NCBI GenBank assembly: GCA_002335345.1
Contig: DDCS01000183.1
Location: 1 to 6,446, forward strand
Direction of reading: 5' to 3'
Length of the DNA stretch: 6,446 nucleotides
Source of the DNA: Flavobacteriaceae bacterium UBA2000
GTDB taxonomy: Bacteria > Bacteroidota > Bacteroidia > Flavobacteriales > Flavobacteriaceae
Shown here: one piece after another, positions 1 through 5,716 of the stretch
How positions within the stretch are numbered: position 1 is the first letter of the stretch
Layout of the letters: every line of letters starts with the position of its first letter
Made by a program: the position numbers and the translations under genes
The notes under the pieces: model-generated
Database searches by the model: none
Seen by the model: only the letters and a program-made list of their open reading frames with translations
Told to the model about the DNA's origin: nothing

Positions 1-188
1 CATCGAAAAAAAGTCGTTCAGCGAATCGTAGAGGGGCTTCACGAGTGAGAAACACTCGACCGAGCAAATCCACCAAAGGCGCTGATCAAGAAAAAATTGA
101 TGCCATTTTGGACAAGATCGGGCAGAGTGGTTATGAGAGCCTTACCAAAGAGGAGAAGGATTTTCTATTTAAATCCGGGGGCAATTAG
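1..188 (+). CDS. C-terminal end of a probable rhomboid-family intramembrane serine protease (5' partial)
   Basis: An open frame runs from the left edge (first full codon at 3) to a TAG at 186-188, giving 61 visible residues. The first 25 or so are basic and Ser/Arg/Lys-rich, like a cytoplasmic linker. They are followed by a short acidic helical module, QEKIDAILDKIGQSGYESL and then a TKEEKDFLF segment. From memory, this module (DUF6576-like) closes flavobacterial rhomboid proteases, which cut membrane proteins within the bilayer. None of the rhomboid membrane segments or the catalytic Ser/His lie in the window, so the name rests on the tail and on the usual neighbour, the endonuclease/exonuclease/phosphatase gene 17 bases downstream. 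The two genes are probably co-transcribed. The coding frame is secure; the family name is less so. Confidence 0.68.
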   Translation, partial: SKKSRSANRRGASRVRNTRPSKSTKGADQEKIDAILDKIGQSGYESLTKEEKDFLFKSGGN

Positions 189-205
189 ACCAAACTGAAG
201 TTTCC

Positions 206-1213
206 ATGACACGCAAATTTCTTTTCGGCATTAATATTTTAGTCTTAGTCCTTCTGTTGCTGTCGTTTTTTGTGCCTTTAGTCGCCCCGGTAAAGTTTCC
301 GGTTTTTTCCTTGCTTAGTCTACTGACCTTGCCGATTATTGGCGTCAATGCGGCCTTCGCGGTATATTGGTTAGTGCGCTGGGACCCAAGATTTTTTCTT
401 TCCGCGACACTACTGATTTTAGCGCATATTTATTTTGGCCCCTTCGTCCTTGGCGGCAAAAACAATAAAGAAGTTTCTGAAAAAACCCTGGACGTTTTAT
501 CACACAATGTTCATTTATTTGATAAATACGCGGCTGATTTAGAGAAAGGGAGTATTGCTCAGGAATATAAACTTTTGATTGATCGAAAAGCCCCTGAGAT
601 CATTTGTTTACAAGAATACACCGGGACCCACCCTGTAGATTTTGATCGGTACCCGTATCAGTACATTTATTTTAATCCACCATTCAAATTAATGGGTCAG
701 GCGATTATGTCGCAATATCCAATGATAAATAGGGGGAGTTTAAATTTTCAAAATACCGCCAATAATGTGATTTATGCAGATCTTTTAGTAGACGGAGATA
801 CGATTAGAATTTATAATGCACATCTGCAATCCATAGGCATCAATCCCACAGAGAAATTTGTGAATCAGGGCGGGGCGGAGAAAATAAAAAACAGAATTTC
901 AACCACATTTGTCAAACAGCAAGAGCAAATAGAGGCATTATTGAGCCATATGGCTATCGCGAAATATCCCAAAATTTTGGCTGGAGATTTTAATAATACT
1001 GCCTTTTCATATGCTTATGACCAGATCACGGCTCAGTACGAAGACGCCTTCCAAAAGCAAGGCCATGGCCTAGGGGCAACCTATCATTTCAATCGCTTGC
1101 CGCTGCGCATTGATTTTATTTTTTCGGACCCGAGTATAGACGTTTTGGATTTTGAGACCTTAGAAGAATCTCGCTCAGATCATTTGCCCATAATGGCCCG
1201 TTTCAGACGATAA
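206..1213 (+). CDS. Membrane-anchored endonuclease/exonuclease/phosphatase (EEP) family protein
   Basis: This 335-residue protein has two parts. Residues about 5-28, 31-57 and 62-83 are hydrophobic and look like three membrane segments. Residues about 95-335 form an EEP hydrolase domain, the metal-dependent phosphoesterase fold shared by DNase I, exonuclease III and sphingomyelinases. The expected motifs are in order: SHNV with Asn101, CLQEY with Glu137, NAHLQS with His206, AGDFN with Asp261 and Asn263, RIDFIF with Asp303, and SDHLP with Asp325 and His326. All catalytic positions are therefore present and the enzyme is probably active. The domain probably lies outside the cytoplasmic membrane, but topology is inferred. 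The substrate (nucleic acid, phospholipid or another phosphodiester) cannot be read from the sequence. The ATG at 206 is the natural start just ahead of the first membrane segment; no clear ribosome binding site precedes it. It follows the rhomboid-like gene by 17 bases and converges on the WbqC-like gene. Confidence 0.9.
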   Translation: MTRKFLFGINILVLVLLLLSFFVPLVAPVKFPVFSLLSLLTLPIIGVNAAFAVYWLVRWDPRFFLSATLLILAHIYFGPFVLGGKNNKEVSEKTLDVLSHNVHLFDKYAADLEKGSIAQEYKLLIDRKAPEIICLQEYTGTHPVDFDRYPYQYIYFNPPFKLMGQAIMSQYPMINRGSLNFQNTANNVIYADLLVDGDTIRIYNAHLQSIGINPTEKFVNQGGAEKIKNRISTTFVKQQEQIEALLSHMAIAKYPKILAGDFNNTAFSYAYDQITAQYEDAFQKQGHGLGATYHFNRLPLRIDFIFSDPSIDVLDFETLEESRSDHLPIMARFRR

Positions 1214-1220
1214 ATTTGGT

Positions 1221-1847
1221 TTAGCGATCCTTTGAAGGTAAGGATAGATTTTGGAGATAATCCAGGGTTTGTGGTCCCAAATTAAACAATGCATCCAAAA
1301 CAGAGCAATTTGGGATAAACCCATTGTAACTTTCAAAGACTTGGATATAGTGCGGGAACGTTACCTTTATATTGTGTTTTTTATCGCCAAAATAGCGCCA
1401 ATCATTTCCTGAAAAATTGGTTTGGTAGGAGGCGGTCAGGCTATATTTAAAATCCGCACCGATGAGCTCCATTAATCGTTCAATAATTTGCAAATTGTGG
1501 GCTTGAAGTGTAATGGATTCTGAAGAAAATAAGTCAGCAAGATCATCTTCATAAAATTCAAAAAAAGGGGCCGTTCGGTATGCGGTTTGAATCGATTTCC
1601 AATGATTTGTCGCCCAACCAAAGGCACTTTCGCTTTCTGCCTCATGCGATTTTAGGCGTTGCCCAGTGGTTCTGTGTTTGATCGGAACAATCAGAGGCAA
1701 CACCCCTTGTGCATGGGCTATGTAGGTGCGGTTGCGCTGGGTCTGCTTTTGGTAATTGTCACAGACTTCAAAGATCACATTTTTACTGCGCACAAGGGCC
1801 GCAATATGCAGTAGGTCTGGGAAATATGTAGGAAGAAAAAGATCCAA
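1221..1847 (-). CDS. WbqC-like family protein
   Basis: This 208-residue soluble protein resembles the WbqC-like family. It shows an N-terminal LPTYFPDLLHIAAL segment (4-18), FEVCDNYQKQTQRNRTYI (26-43), LIVPIKH (52-58), a Trp/Tyr/Phe-rich stretch around WKSIQTAYRTAPFFEFYEDD (83-102), and a C-terminal IQVFESYNGFIPNCSVLD run (168-185) followed by LFNLGPQTLDYL. WbqC was named from polysaccharide biosynthesis clusters, but the biochemical role is not settled to my knowledge, and the neighbours here are not sugar genes. It is the last gene of the minus-strand cluster, 30 bases after lepB. The start is a TTG at 1847-1845: the frame has a stop at 1874-1872 and no ATG or GTG between that stop and the conserved LPTYFP. 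No clear ribosome binding site is visible, so it may depend on translation of lepB. Confidence 0.88.
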   Translation of the reverse strand: MDLFLPTYFPDLLHIAALVRSKNVIFEVCDNYQKQTQRNRTYIAHAQGVLPLIVPIKHRTTGQRLKSHEAESESAFGWATNHWKSIQTAYRTAPFFEFYEDDLADLFSSESITLQAHNLQIIERLMELIGADFKYSLTASYQTNFSGNDWRYFGDKKHNIKVTFPHYIQVFESYNGFIPNCSVLDALFNLGPQTLDYLQNLSLPSKDR

Positions 1848-1877
1848 GAGAAAATGAGTATAAAGCGCTCTTTAGGA

Positions 1878-3491
1878 TTATTTCTTTTTCTTGCGTTTAC
1901 GCCAAAAGTCCCAACCATAATAGCCCGCCAAGGCAATTAAAAAATAAGAAAGGTATGATTTTGGTTCCCCCGAACCACCAACAGTGGTGAACATGCGTTC
2001 CCAACGGATTTTACTAAACCCTTTCTTATTGGCGTCCAAACTCAACCAAATAAACACCGGCTTACCGATAACGTGATTTTCCGGGACAAATCCCCAGCTT
2101 CGGGCATCTTGTGAGTTGTCACGATTGTCTCCCATAAGCCAGTAGTAGTCCATCTTAAAGGTGTACTCTGTGATTGGGTTGCCGTTAAGTAAGACTTCGT
2201 TGTTGCTTACCTTTATGTCTTGAGTTATTCCTAATTCACGCCCTTCATAAACTTCTATAATTCTTCGATAAAAGGGGAGTGTTTTTGGGGTAATGGACAC
2301 TGTAGATCCAGCCGCTGGAATATAAATAGGACCAAAAAAGTCATTATTGTTTGGAAAGTCTACGCTATAAGGAAACACGGAACGGTCGAAGTTGCCGGCT
2401 CTATTTTTAATCTTGGTCACCGACACCACATCGCTCAAAGCTTCTAACTGACTGGCCACTGCCTCGCTCATATGGGCTCTCTGTTTAATGAGCCCCGTAG
2501 ATTGATCCATCCCGGCAAAACTGATGTCGGAGATTTTAAATCGGTCATAAATCACAGGATTAGGCTCATTAAAGACGCGGCCACCGCGTTCTACCTTAAT
2601 GAGTGGCTTTTTAGAAACGACCTCATAGACAAATTGAATTTTTGCGCGATCGGGCAGTTCGTTTTGTTTGCCGTTAATATAGACATAGCCATCAATCACC
2701 GAAAGTGAATCGCCAGGAAGCCCGACACATCGCTTGACGTAATTAGACTTCTTATCGACGGGTTTTTGAACGCTTCCTCGCATAAACCCAGGGCGTATAT
2801 CGACTAAAGTGTCTACAGGCCAATTAAAGACGACAATATCATTGCGTTTGATGTCTTGAAATCCGGGAATTCTAAAATAGGGGAGCTGGGGTGTGCTCAA
2901 ATATGATTTATTGCCCACTACGGGTATGGTGTCGTGCACCATGGGCAAGGAGACACTCGTCATTGGGGTGCGTGCTCCGTAGTGAAACTTGCTGACAAAT
3001 AAATAATCCCCAACTAAAAGTGTTTTTTCAAGGGAAGAGGAAGGGATGGTAAAGGGCTGCATAAAATACGTGTGGACCAAAGTGGCCGCCACTATAGCAA
3101 ATAGGATACTGCTGATCCATTCACCTGAAGAACTTCGCGGCATCAGACTGCGCTCTTTTTTATGATTTAGCGTTTGGGTGTAATTGATATAAAACAAATA
3201 AAACCCAAGGGAAAGGATGGCGTAGGCATTTTGACTGCGCTCATTAAAGCCAAAGCTCCGGAGGGTTTCTACCCAAATCACGGGCAGCATGATCAGATTG
3301 ATGATCGGGATGAACAGTAAAATGACCCACCAACGTGGCCTGTTGATGATGCGCATCAATACCATAGCGTTGTATATCGGTATCAGAGCGAAAACCGGGG
3401 CATAGCCCGCTGCTTTGTACATTTTCCAGGTGCCTAAAAAATGAACGACATGGATGAGCCCTAAAAAAATTAACCATTGGGTAAGTGTCAT
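1878..3491 (-). CDS. lepB: Signal peptidase I with an N-terminal multi-span membrane domain
   Basis: Signal peptidase I cuts signal peptides from exported proteins at the outer face of the cytoplasmic membrane. The protein has 537 residues, well above the 324 of the E. coli enzyme. Residues about 3-20, 31-48, 54-73 and 88-104 form a four-span N-terminal domain resembling DUF5684-type regions. A further span (125-143) leads into the catalytic domain. Box B is PSSSLEKTL, with Ser153 as the likely nucleophile; Leu154 replaces the usual Met. GDYLFVSKF is at 161-169. YVKRCVGLPGD (251-261) holds the general-base Lys253. GDNRDNSQDARSWG (454-467) is the last conserved box. About 190 residues separate the last two, much longer than in E. 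coli LepB. A last span (about 512-529) ends in RKRKKKK, fitting a cytoplasmic tail. The start at 3491 is chosen over an in-frame one at 3575 because it gives an ATGA overlap with dapB and begins right before the first membrane span; the extra 28 residues would be dapB read in another frame. Confidence 0.95.
   Translation of the reverse strand: MTLTQWLIFLGLIHVVHFLGTWKMYKAAGYAPVFALIPIYNAMVLMRIINRPRWWVILLFIPIINLIMLPVIWVETLRSFGFNERSQNAYAILSLGFYLFYINYTQTLNHKKERSLMPRSSSGEWISSILFAIVAATLVHTYFMQPFTIPSSSLEKTLLVGDYLFVSKFHYGARTPMTSVSLPMVHDTIPVVGNKSYLSTPQLPYFRIPGFQDIKRNDIVVFNWPVDTLVDIRPGFMRGSVQKPVDKKSNYVKRCVGLPGDSLSVIDGYVYINGKQNELPDRAKIQFVYEVVSKKPLIKVERGGRVFNEPNPVIYDRFKISDISFAGMDQSTGLIKQRAHMSEAVASQLEALSDVVSVTKIKNRAGNFDRSVFPYSVDFPNNNDFFGPIYIPAAGSTVSITPKTLPFYRRIIEVYEGRELGITQDIKVSNNEVLLNGNPITEYTFKMDYYWLMGDNRDNSQDARSWGFVPENHVIGKPVFIWLSLDANKKGFSKIRWERMFTTVGGSGEPKSYLSYFLIALAGYYGWDFWRKRKKKK
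3488..3491 (-). other. dapB/lepB ATGA stop-start overlap
   Basis: Read on the minus strand, the four bases are ATGA: the ATG starts lepB (3491-3489) and the TGA ends dapB (3490-3488). Such overlaps usually mean that the ribosome finishing one gene restarts on the next. This decides the lepB start and excludes the longer in-frame version beginning at 3575. Confidence 0.9.
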
Positions 3492-4222
3492 GATTCTTTG
3501 TTTTGATCGTCCTTGATGTCTGACAAATGTAAGACATCTTTCATTGAAAATATTCCTGTTTTGCCGATGACCCAATGCGCGGCGAGTAGCGCACCACTGG
3601 CAAACCCTTCCCGCGTGTGGGCTTGGTGTGTTAGCGTGATTTCATCAATGGGACTTTGGTAGGAGACCTTATGAGTTCCTGGGGTATTGGGTTCGCGAAT
3701 CGCCTCAATGGATAACTCATCAACTGTTTTGGCTGGCCCAAGCACCCATTGGCGATAATTTGTGGATTCCATAATGATTTGGGCCAAACTAATGGCCGTG
3801 CCACTCGGGGCATCTTTTTTATGGAGGTGATGGCGTTCCTGAATGGAAATCCTGTACTCGGGATGACGGCTCATGATTTGGGCCAAGTGCCTTTGGAGTT
3901 CAAAAAATATTTGAACGCCAACACTGAAGTTTGAGGCATATACCAGCGCTCCGTGATGTTCTTTGCACAATTCCGCCATTTCGTCCCAATGATCGAGCCA
4001 TGCCGTTGTCCCACAAACCACTGGAATTTTGGACTCAAAGCAAAGACGAAGATTTTTTGTCGCTGCTTCGGGGGTTGAAAACTCTATGGCTACATCGGCC
4101 TGGTCAAGCTGGCCTTCACTTGTTTTGCTGGTACTTTTGAAGACAATTTGATGTCCTGCCGCTTTGGCCAAGGTTTCAATAATTTGGCCCATTTTACCAT
4201 ACCCTAAAAGTGCAATATTCAT
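3488..4222 (-). CDS. dapB: 4-hydroxy-tetrahydrodipicolinate reductase
   Basis: DapB reduces 4-hydroxy-tetrahydrodipicolinate with NAD(P)H, a step of the diaminopimelate/lysine pathway that supplies peptidoglycan and protein synthesis in the cytoplasm. The 244-residue protein starts with the nucleotide-binding loop GYGKMG (7-12), followed by EFSTPEA (47-53), VVCGTTAW (68-75) and YASNFSVGVQIF (95-106). The family signature ERHHLHKKDAPSGTA (129-143) is intact; His131 and Lys135 align with E. coli His159 and Lys163, the catalytic acid and substrate-binding residue. GTHKVSYQS (182-190) and REGFASGALLAAHW (204-217) complete the substrate domain. It is about 30 residues shorter than the E. coli enzyme, which I believe is usual for this phylum. 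The ATG at 4222-4220 overlaps the stop of the DUF5683 gene as ATGA, and its own TGA overlaps the lepB start the same way. No other lysine-pathway gene is in the window. Confidence 0.97.
   Translation of the reverse strand: MNIALLGYGKMGQIIETLAKAAGHQIVFKSTSKTSEGQLDQADVAIEFSTPEAATKNLRLCFESKIPVVCGTTAWLDHWDEMAELCKEHHGALVYASNFSVGVQIFFELQRHLAQIMSRHPEYRISIQERHHLHKKDAPSGTAISLAQIIMESTNYRQWVLGPAKTVDELSIEAIREPNTPGTHKVSYQSPIDEITLTHQAHTREGFASGALLAAHWVIGKTGIFSMKDVLHLSDIKDDQNKES
4219..4222 (-). other. DUF5683 gene/dapB ATGA stop-start overlap
   Basis: The minus strand again reads ATGA: ATG starts dapB (4222-4220) and TGA ends the DUF5683 gene (4221-4219). The dapB start is supported independently, because the protein begins MNIALLGYGKMG with the nucleotide-binding loop at its usual distance from the N-terminus. 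The same junction type as dapB/lepB indicates co-transcription and probable translational coupling. Confidence 0.9.
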
Positions 4223-4851
4223 GGCAATGAGATATTTAATGAAACGCCATAAACATTAGGCCTATGGTTTGACTGAAGCAGGAATTCTGGCCTTAAGGTG
4301 AGGTCTTCATTAAGGTTATACCTGAGTAAATGCGCATCGACGTTGGCATCTAAAATATTCAATAAATAAACGCCAATAGCCATGGCAAGACTCACGTCGC
4401 GATTGCGTCCAGCCGTTTTTTGGGCATCGCGCAAGCGCGCGTCAGAAACCCCTTGGAATTCATCATCCTGATAGCCTGCCAAACGACGTTTGTAGGCATC
4501 TCTAAAGCGATTGTAATCCTCTGTATTTCGCTGATAAAAGTAAACTCCGGTAGCGATTCCCCCATAAACAATAGGGATTTTCCAGTATTTCTTGTTGTAG
4601 GCTTGACCGAGTCCAGGGAGTACTGCAGAGAAAAATGCGGCTTTTGCCGGCGCCAAGGCATTGTATGGTGCTTCTTTGATTTGATTATTCTCGGGTTCAA
4701 CGATCAACAAAGAATTTTCTTGCGTGGCTTGTTCAAGTGCTCCATCTGTTTTTGGCGCATCAATAGGGTCATTGCTCTGTGCCAAAACATTTGCGCCAAA
4801 GACCCAAAAGATCAAAACAAGGCGGCCTATATATGGGTTAATCTTCACCAA
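4219..4851 (-). CDS. DUF5683 domain-containing exported or membrane protein
   Basis: This 210-residue protein belongs to an uncharacterised Bacteroidota family that commonly follows parB. Residues 1-25 look like a Sec signal peptide: Lys3 and Arg10, a hydrophobic core LVLIFWVFG (11-19), and a likely cut near VLAQ (22-25). Residues about 26-66 are polar, acidic and probably disordered. The conserved domain begins at ALAPAKAAFFSAVLPGLGQA (65-84), followed by YNKKYWKIPIVYGGIATGVYF (85-105), a charged Arg/Tyr/Asp-rich stretch (107-152), and a third hydrophobic segment, SLAMAIGVYLLNILDANVDAHL (154-175). The PGLGQAYNKKYWK motif followed by a hydrophobic segment suggests a small membrane-associated module. 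No function is known to me. The start is TTG at 4851 or GTG at 4848; the frame has a stop at 4899-4897 and no ATG in between. Either way the gene begins inside the 3' end of parB. Confidence 0.88.
   Translation of the reverse strand: MVKINPYIGRLVLIFWVFGANVLAQSNDPIDAPKTDGALEQATQENSLLIVEPENNQIKEAPYNALAPAKAAFFSAVLPGLGQAYNKKYWKIPIVYGGIATGVYFYQRNTEDYNRFRDAYKRRLAGYQDDEFQGVSDARLRDAQKTAGRNRDVSLAMAIGVYLLNILDANVDAHLLRYNLNEDLTLRPEFLLQSNHRPNVYGVSLNISLP
4838..4851 (-). other. parB/DUF5683 gene overlap with non-ATG start
   Basis: The last codons and TAA stop of parB (stop 4840-4838) contain the start of the DUF5683 gene in another frame. The two possible starts are adjacent codons, TTG (4851-4849) and GTG (4848-4846), giving a 14- or 11-base overlap. 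No ribosome binding site is evident within the upstream parB codons, so initiation probably relies on ribosomes arriving from parB. GTG is the stronger initiator in general, but the sequence does not decide between them. Confidence 0.75.
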
Positions 4852-5710
4852 GGAGTTTTTTGCGCAGCGCGTCGAGTTCTTTCTGGTTTTTGAATTTTAT
4901 TTGCAGCATTCCACTCCCTTTGGCATTACTTTTTACCAAAACTGGAATAGCGAATCTTTGTGATAACTGCGGGTCCTGTTCTGAAGTCCCTTGAGCCATT
5001 TTTGGCTGTTTCAGTGCGCCCTCTTTTAGTGCTTTGACGCGTTCTTCGGTTTGACGCACCGAAAGTTTTTTGTCCACGATCTCCTCGTATAAGGCGAGCT
5101 GGTCCGCACTGTTTTCCACATTGATTAAGCTGCGGCCATGGCCCATGGTGATAAACCCATCACGCATGCCCGATTGAATCAGTGGGTCAAGTTTCAACAG
5201 ACGAAGATAGTTGGTTACGGTTGTGCGATCCTTACCCAGTCGCTCACCAAGATCACTAATAGACAAGGAAACATCTTCTAAAAGTCGATGATAAGTTAAG
5301 GCAATCTCTATGGGGTCGAGATCTTCACGCTGAATATTTTCGACCAAAGCCATTTCAAGGAGCTCTTGGTCATTGGCCGATCGAATATAGGCCGGAATTT
5401 CTTTGAGACCGATATTTTTGGACGCTCGGTACCGTCGTTCACCACTGACGAGTTCATAGAGCCCTGCTTCGGTTTCACGAACAGTGATCGGTTGGATTAA
5501 GCCGAGGGTTCTTATTGAACTTTCCAGTTCTTTAAGGGCGGTCTCTGTAAATCGTGTTCTGGGCTGATAGGGGTTTACCTTTATTTGGTCTAGGCTTAAC
5601 GCCACAAATTGCGCCGTTGATTTGCCACCATGACTTTGGGCAGCCCCTTCATCATTGAGTAATGCTGAGAGTCCGCGACCTAGGGCTTGTTTTTTAATTG
5701 CTTTTGCCAT
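4838..5710 (-). CDS. parB: Chromosome-partitioning protein ParB
   Basis: ParB binds parS sites, spreads as a CTP-dependent sliding clamp around DNA, and works with ParA to move chromosome origins apart. The 290-residue length is typical of chromosomal ParB. The N-terminal LGRGLSALL (10-18) is the conserved ParA-contacting segment whose arginine stimulates the ParA ATPase in studied homologues. The ParB/Spo0J domain starts at about 36 and contains NPYQPR (46-51), the CTP-binding GERRYRA box (90-96) and ENIQRED (124-130). The helix-turn-helix is at about 149-173 (SISDLGERLGKDRTTVTNYL region). SVRQTEERVKAL (217-228) leads into a low-complexity linker and a C-terminal dimerisation segment (about 252-290). 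The ATG at 5710 lies 6 bases after the parA stop, so the pair is co-transcribed. All key CTPase and DNA-binding motifs are present. Confidence 0.97.
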   Translation of the reverse strand: MAKAIKKQALGRGLSALLNDEGAAQSHGGKSTAQFVALSLDQIKVNPYQPRTRFTETALKELESSIRTLGLIQPITVRETEAGLYELVSGERRYRASKNIGLKEIPAYIRSANDQELLEMALVENIQREDLDPIEIALTYHRLLEDVSLSISDLGERLGKDRTTVTNYLRLLKLDPLIQSGMRDGFITMGHGRSLINVENSADQLALYEEIVDKKLSVRQTEERVKALKEGALKQPKMAQGTSEQDPQLSQRFAIPVLVKSNAKGSGMLQIKFKNQKELDALRKKLLGED

Positions 5711-5716
5711 GTTTGG

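Noticed and set aside
1862..1873. Imperfect palindrome AAAGCGCTCTTT between lepB and the WbqC-like gene
   Set aside because: It is only 12 bases, imperfect, with no loop or T-run, and lies between co-directional genes; it is too weak to call a terminator or operator.
2472..2708. Plus-strand open frame of 78 codons opposite lepB
   Set aside because: It is antisense to the conserved signal peptidase coding region and shows no motif or start context of its own.
3492..3575. In-frame 28-residue N-terminal extension of lepB (start at 3575)
   Set aside because: It lies entirely inside the 3' end of dapB in another frame, is polar and basic with no family resemblance, and is made unnecessary by the ATGA start at 3491.
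3931..4140. Plus-strand open frame opposite dapB
   Set aside because: It is an antisense shadow of conserved dapB codons, as is the neighbouring frame at 3749-3934.
4420..4893. 157-residue plus-strand open frame opposite the DUF5683 gene and the parB end
   Set aside because: It has an atypical Cys/Ile-rich composition, no recognisable domain, and complete overlap with a well-supported minus-strand gene; it is an antisense shadow.
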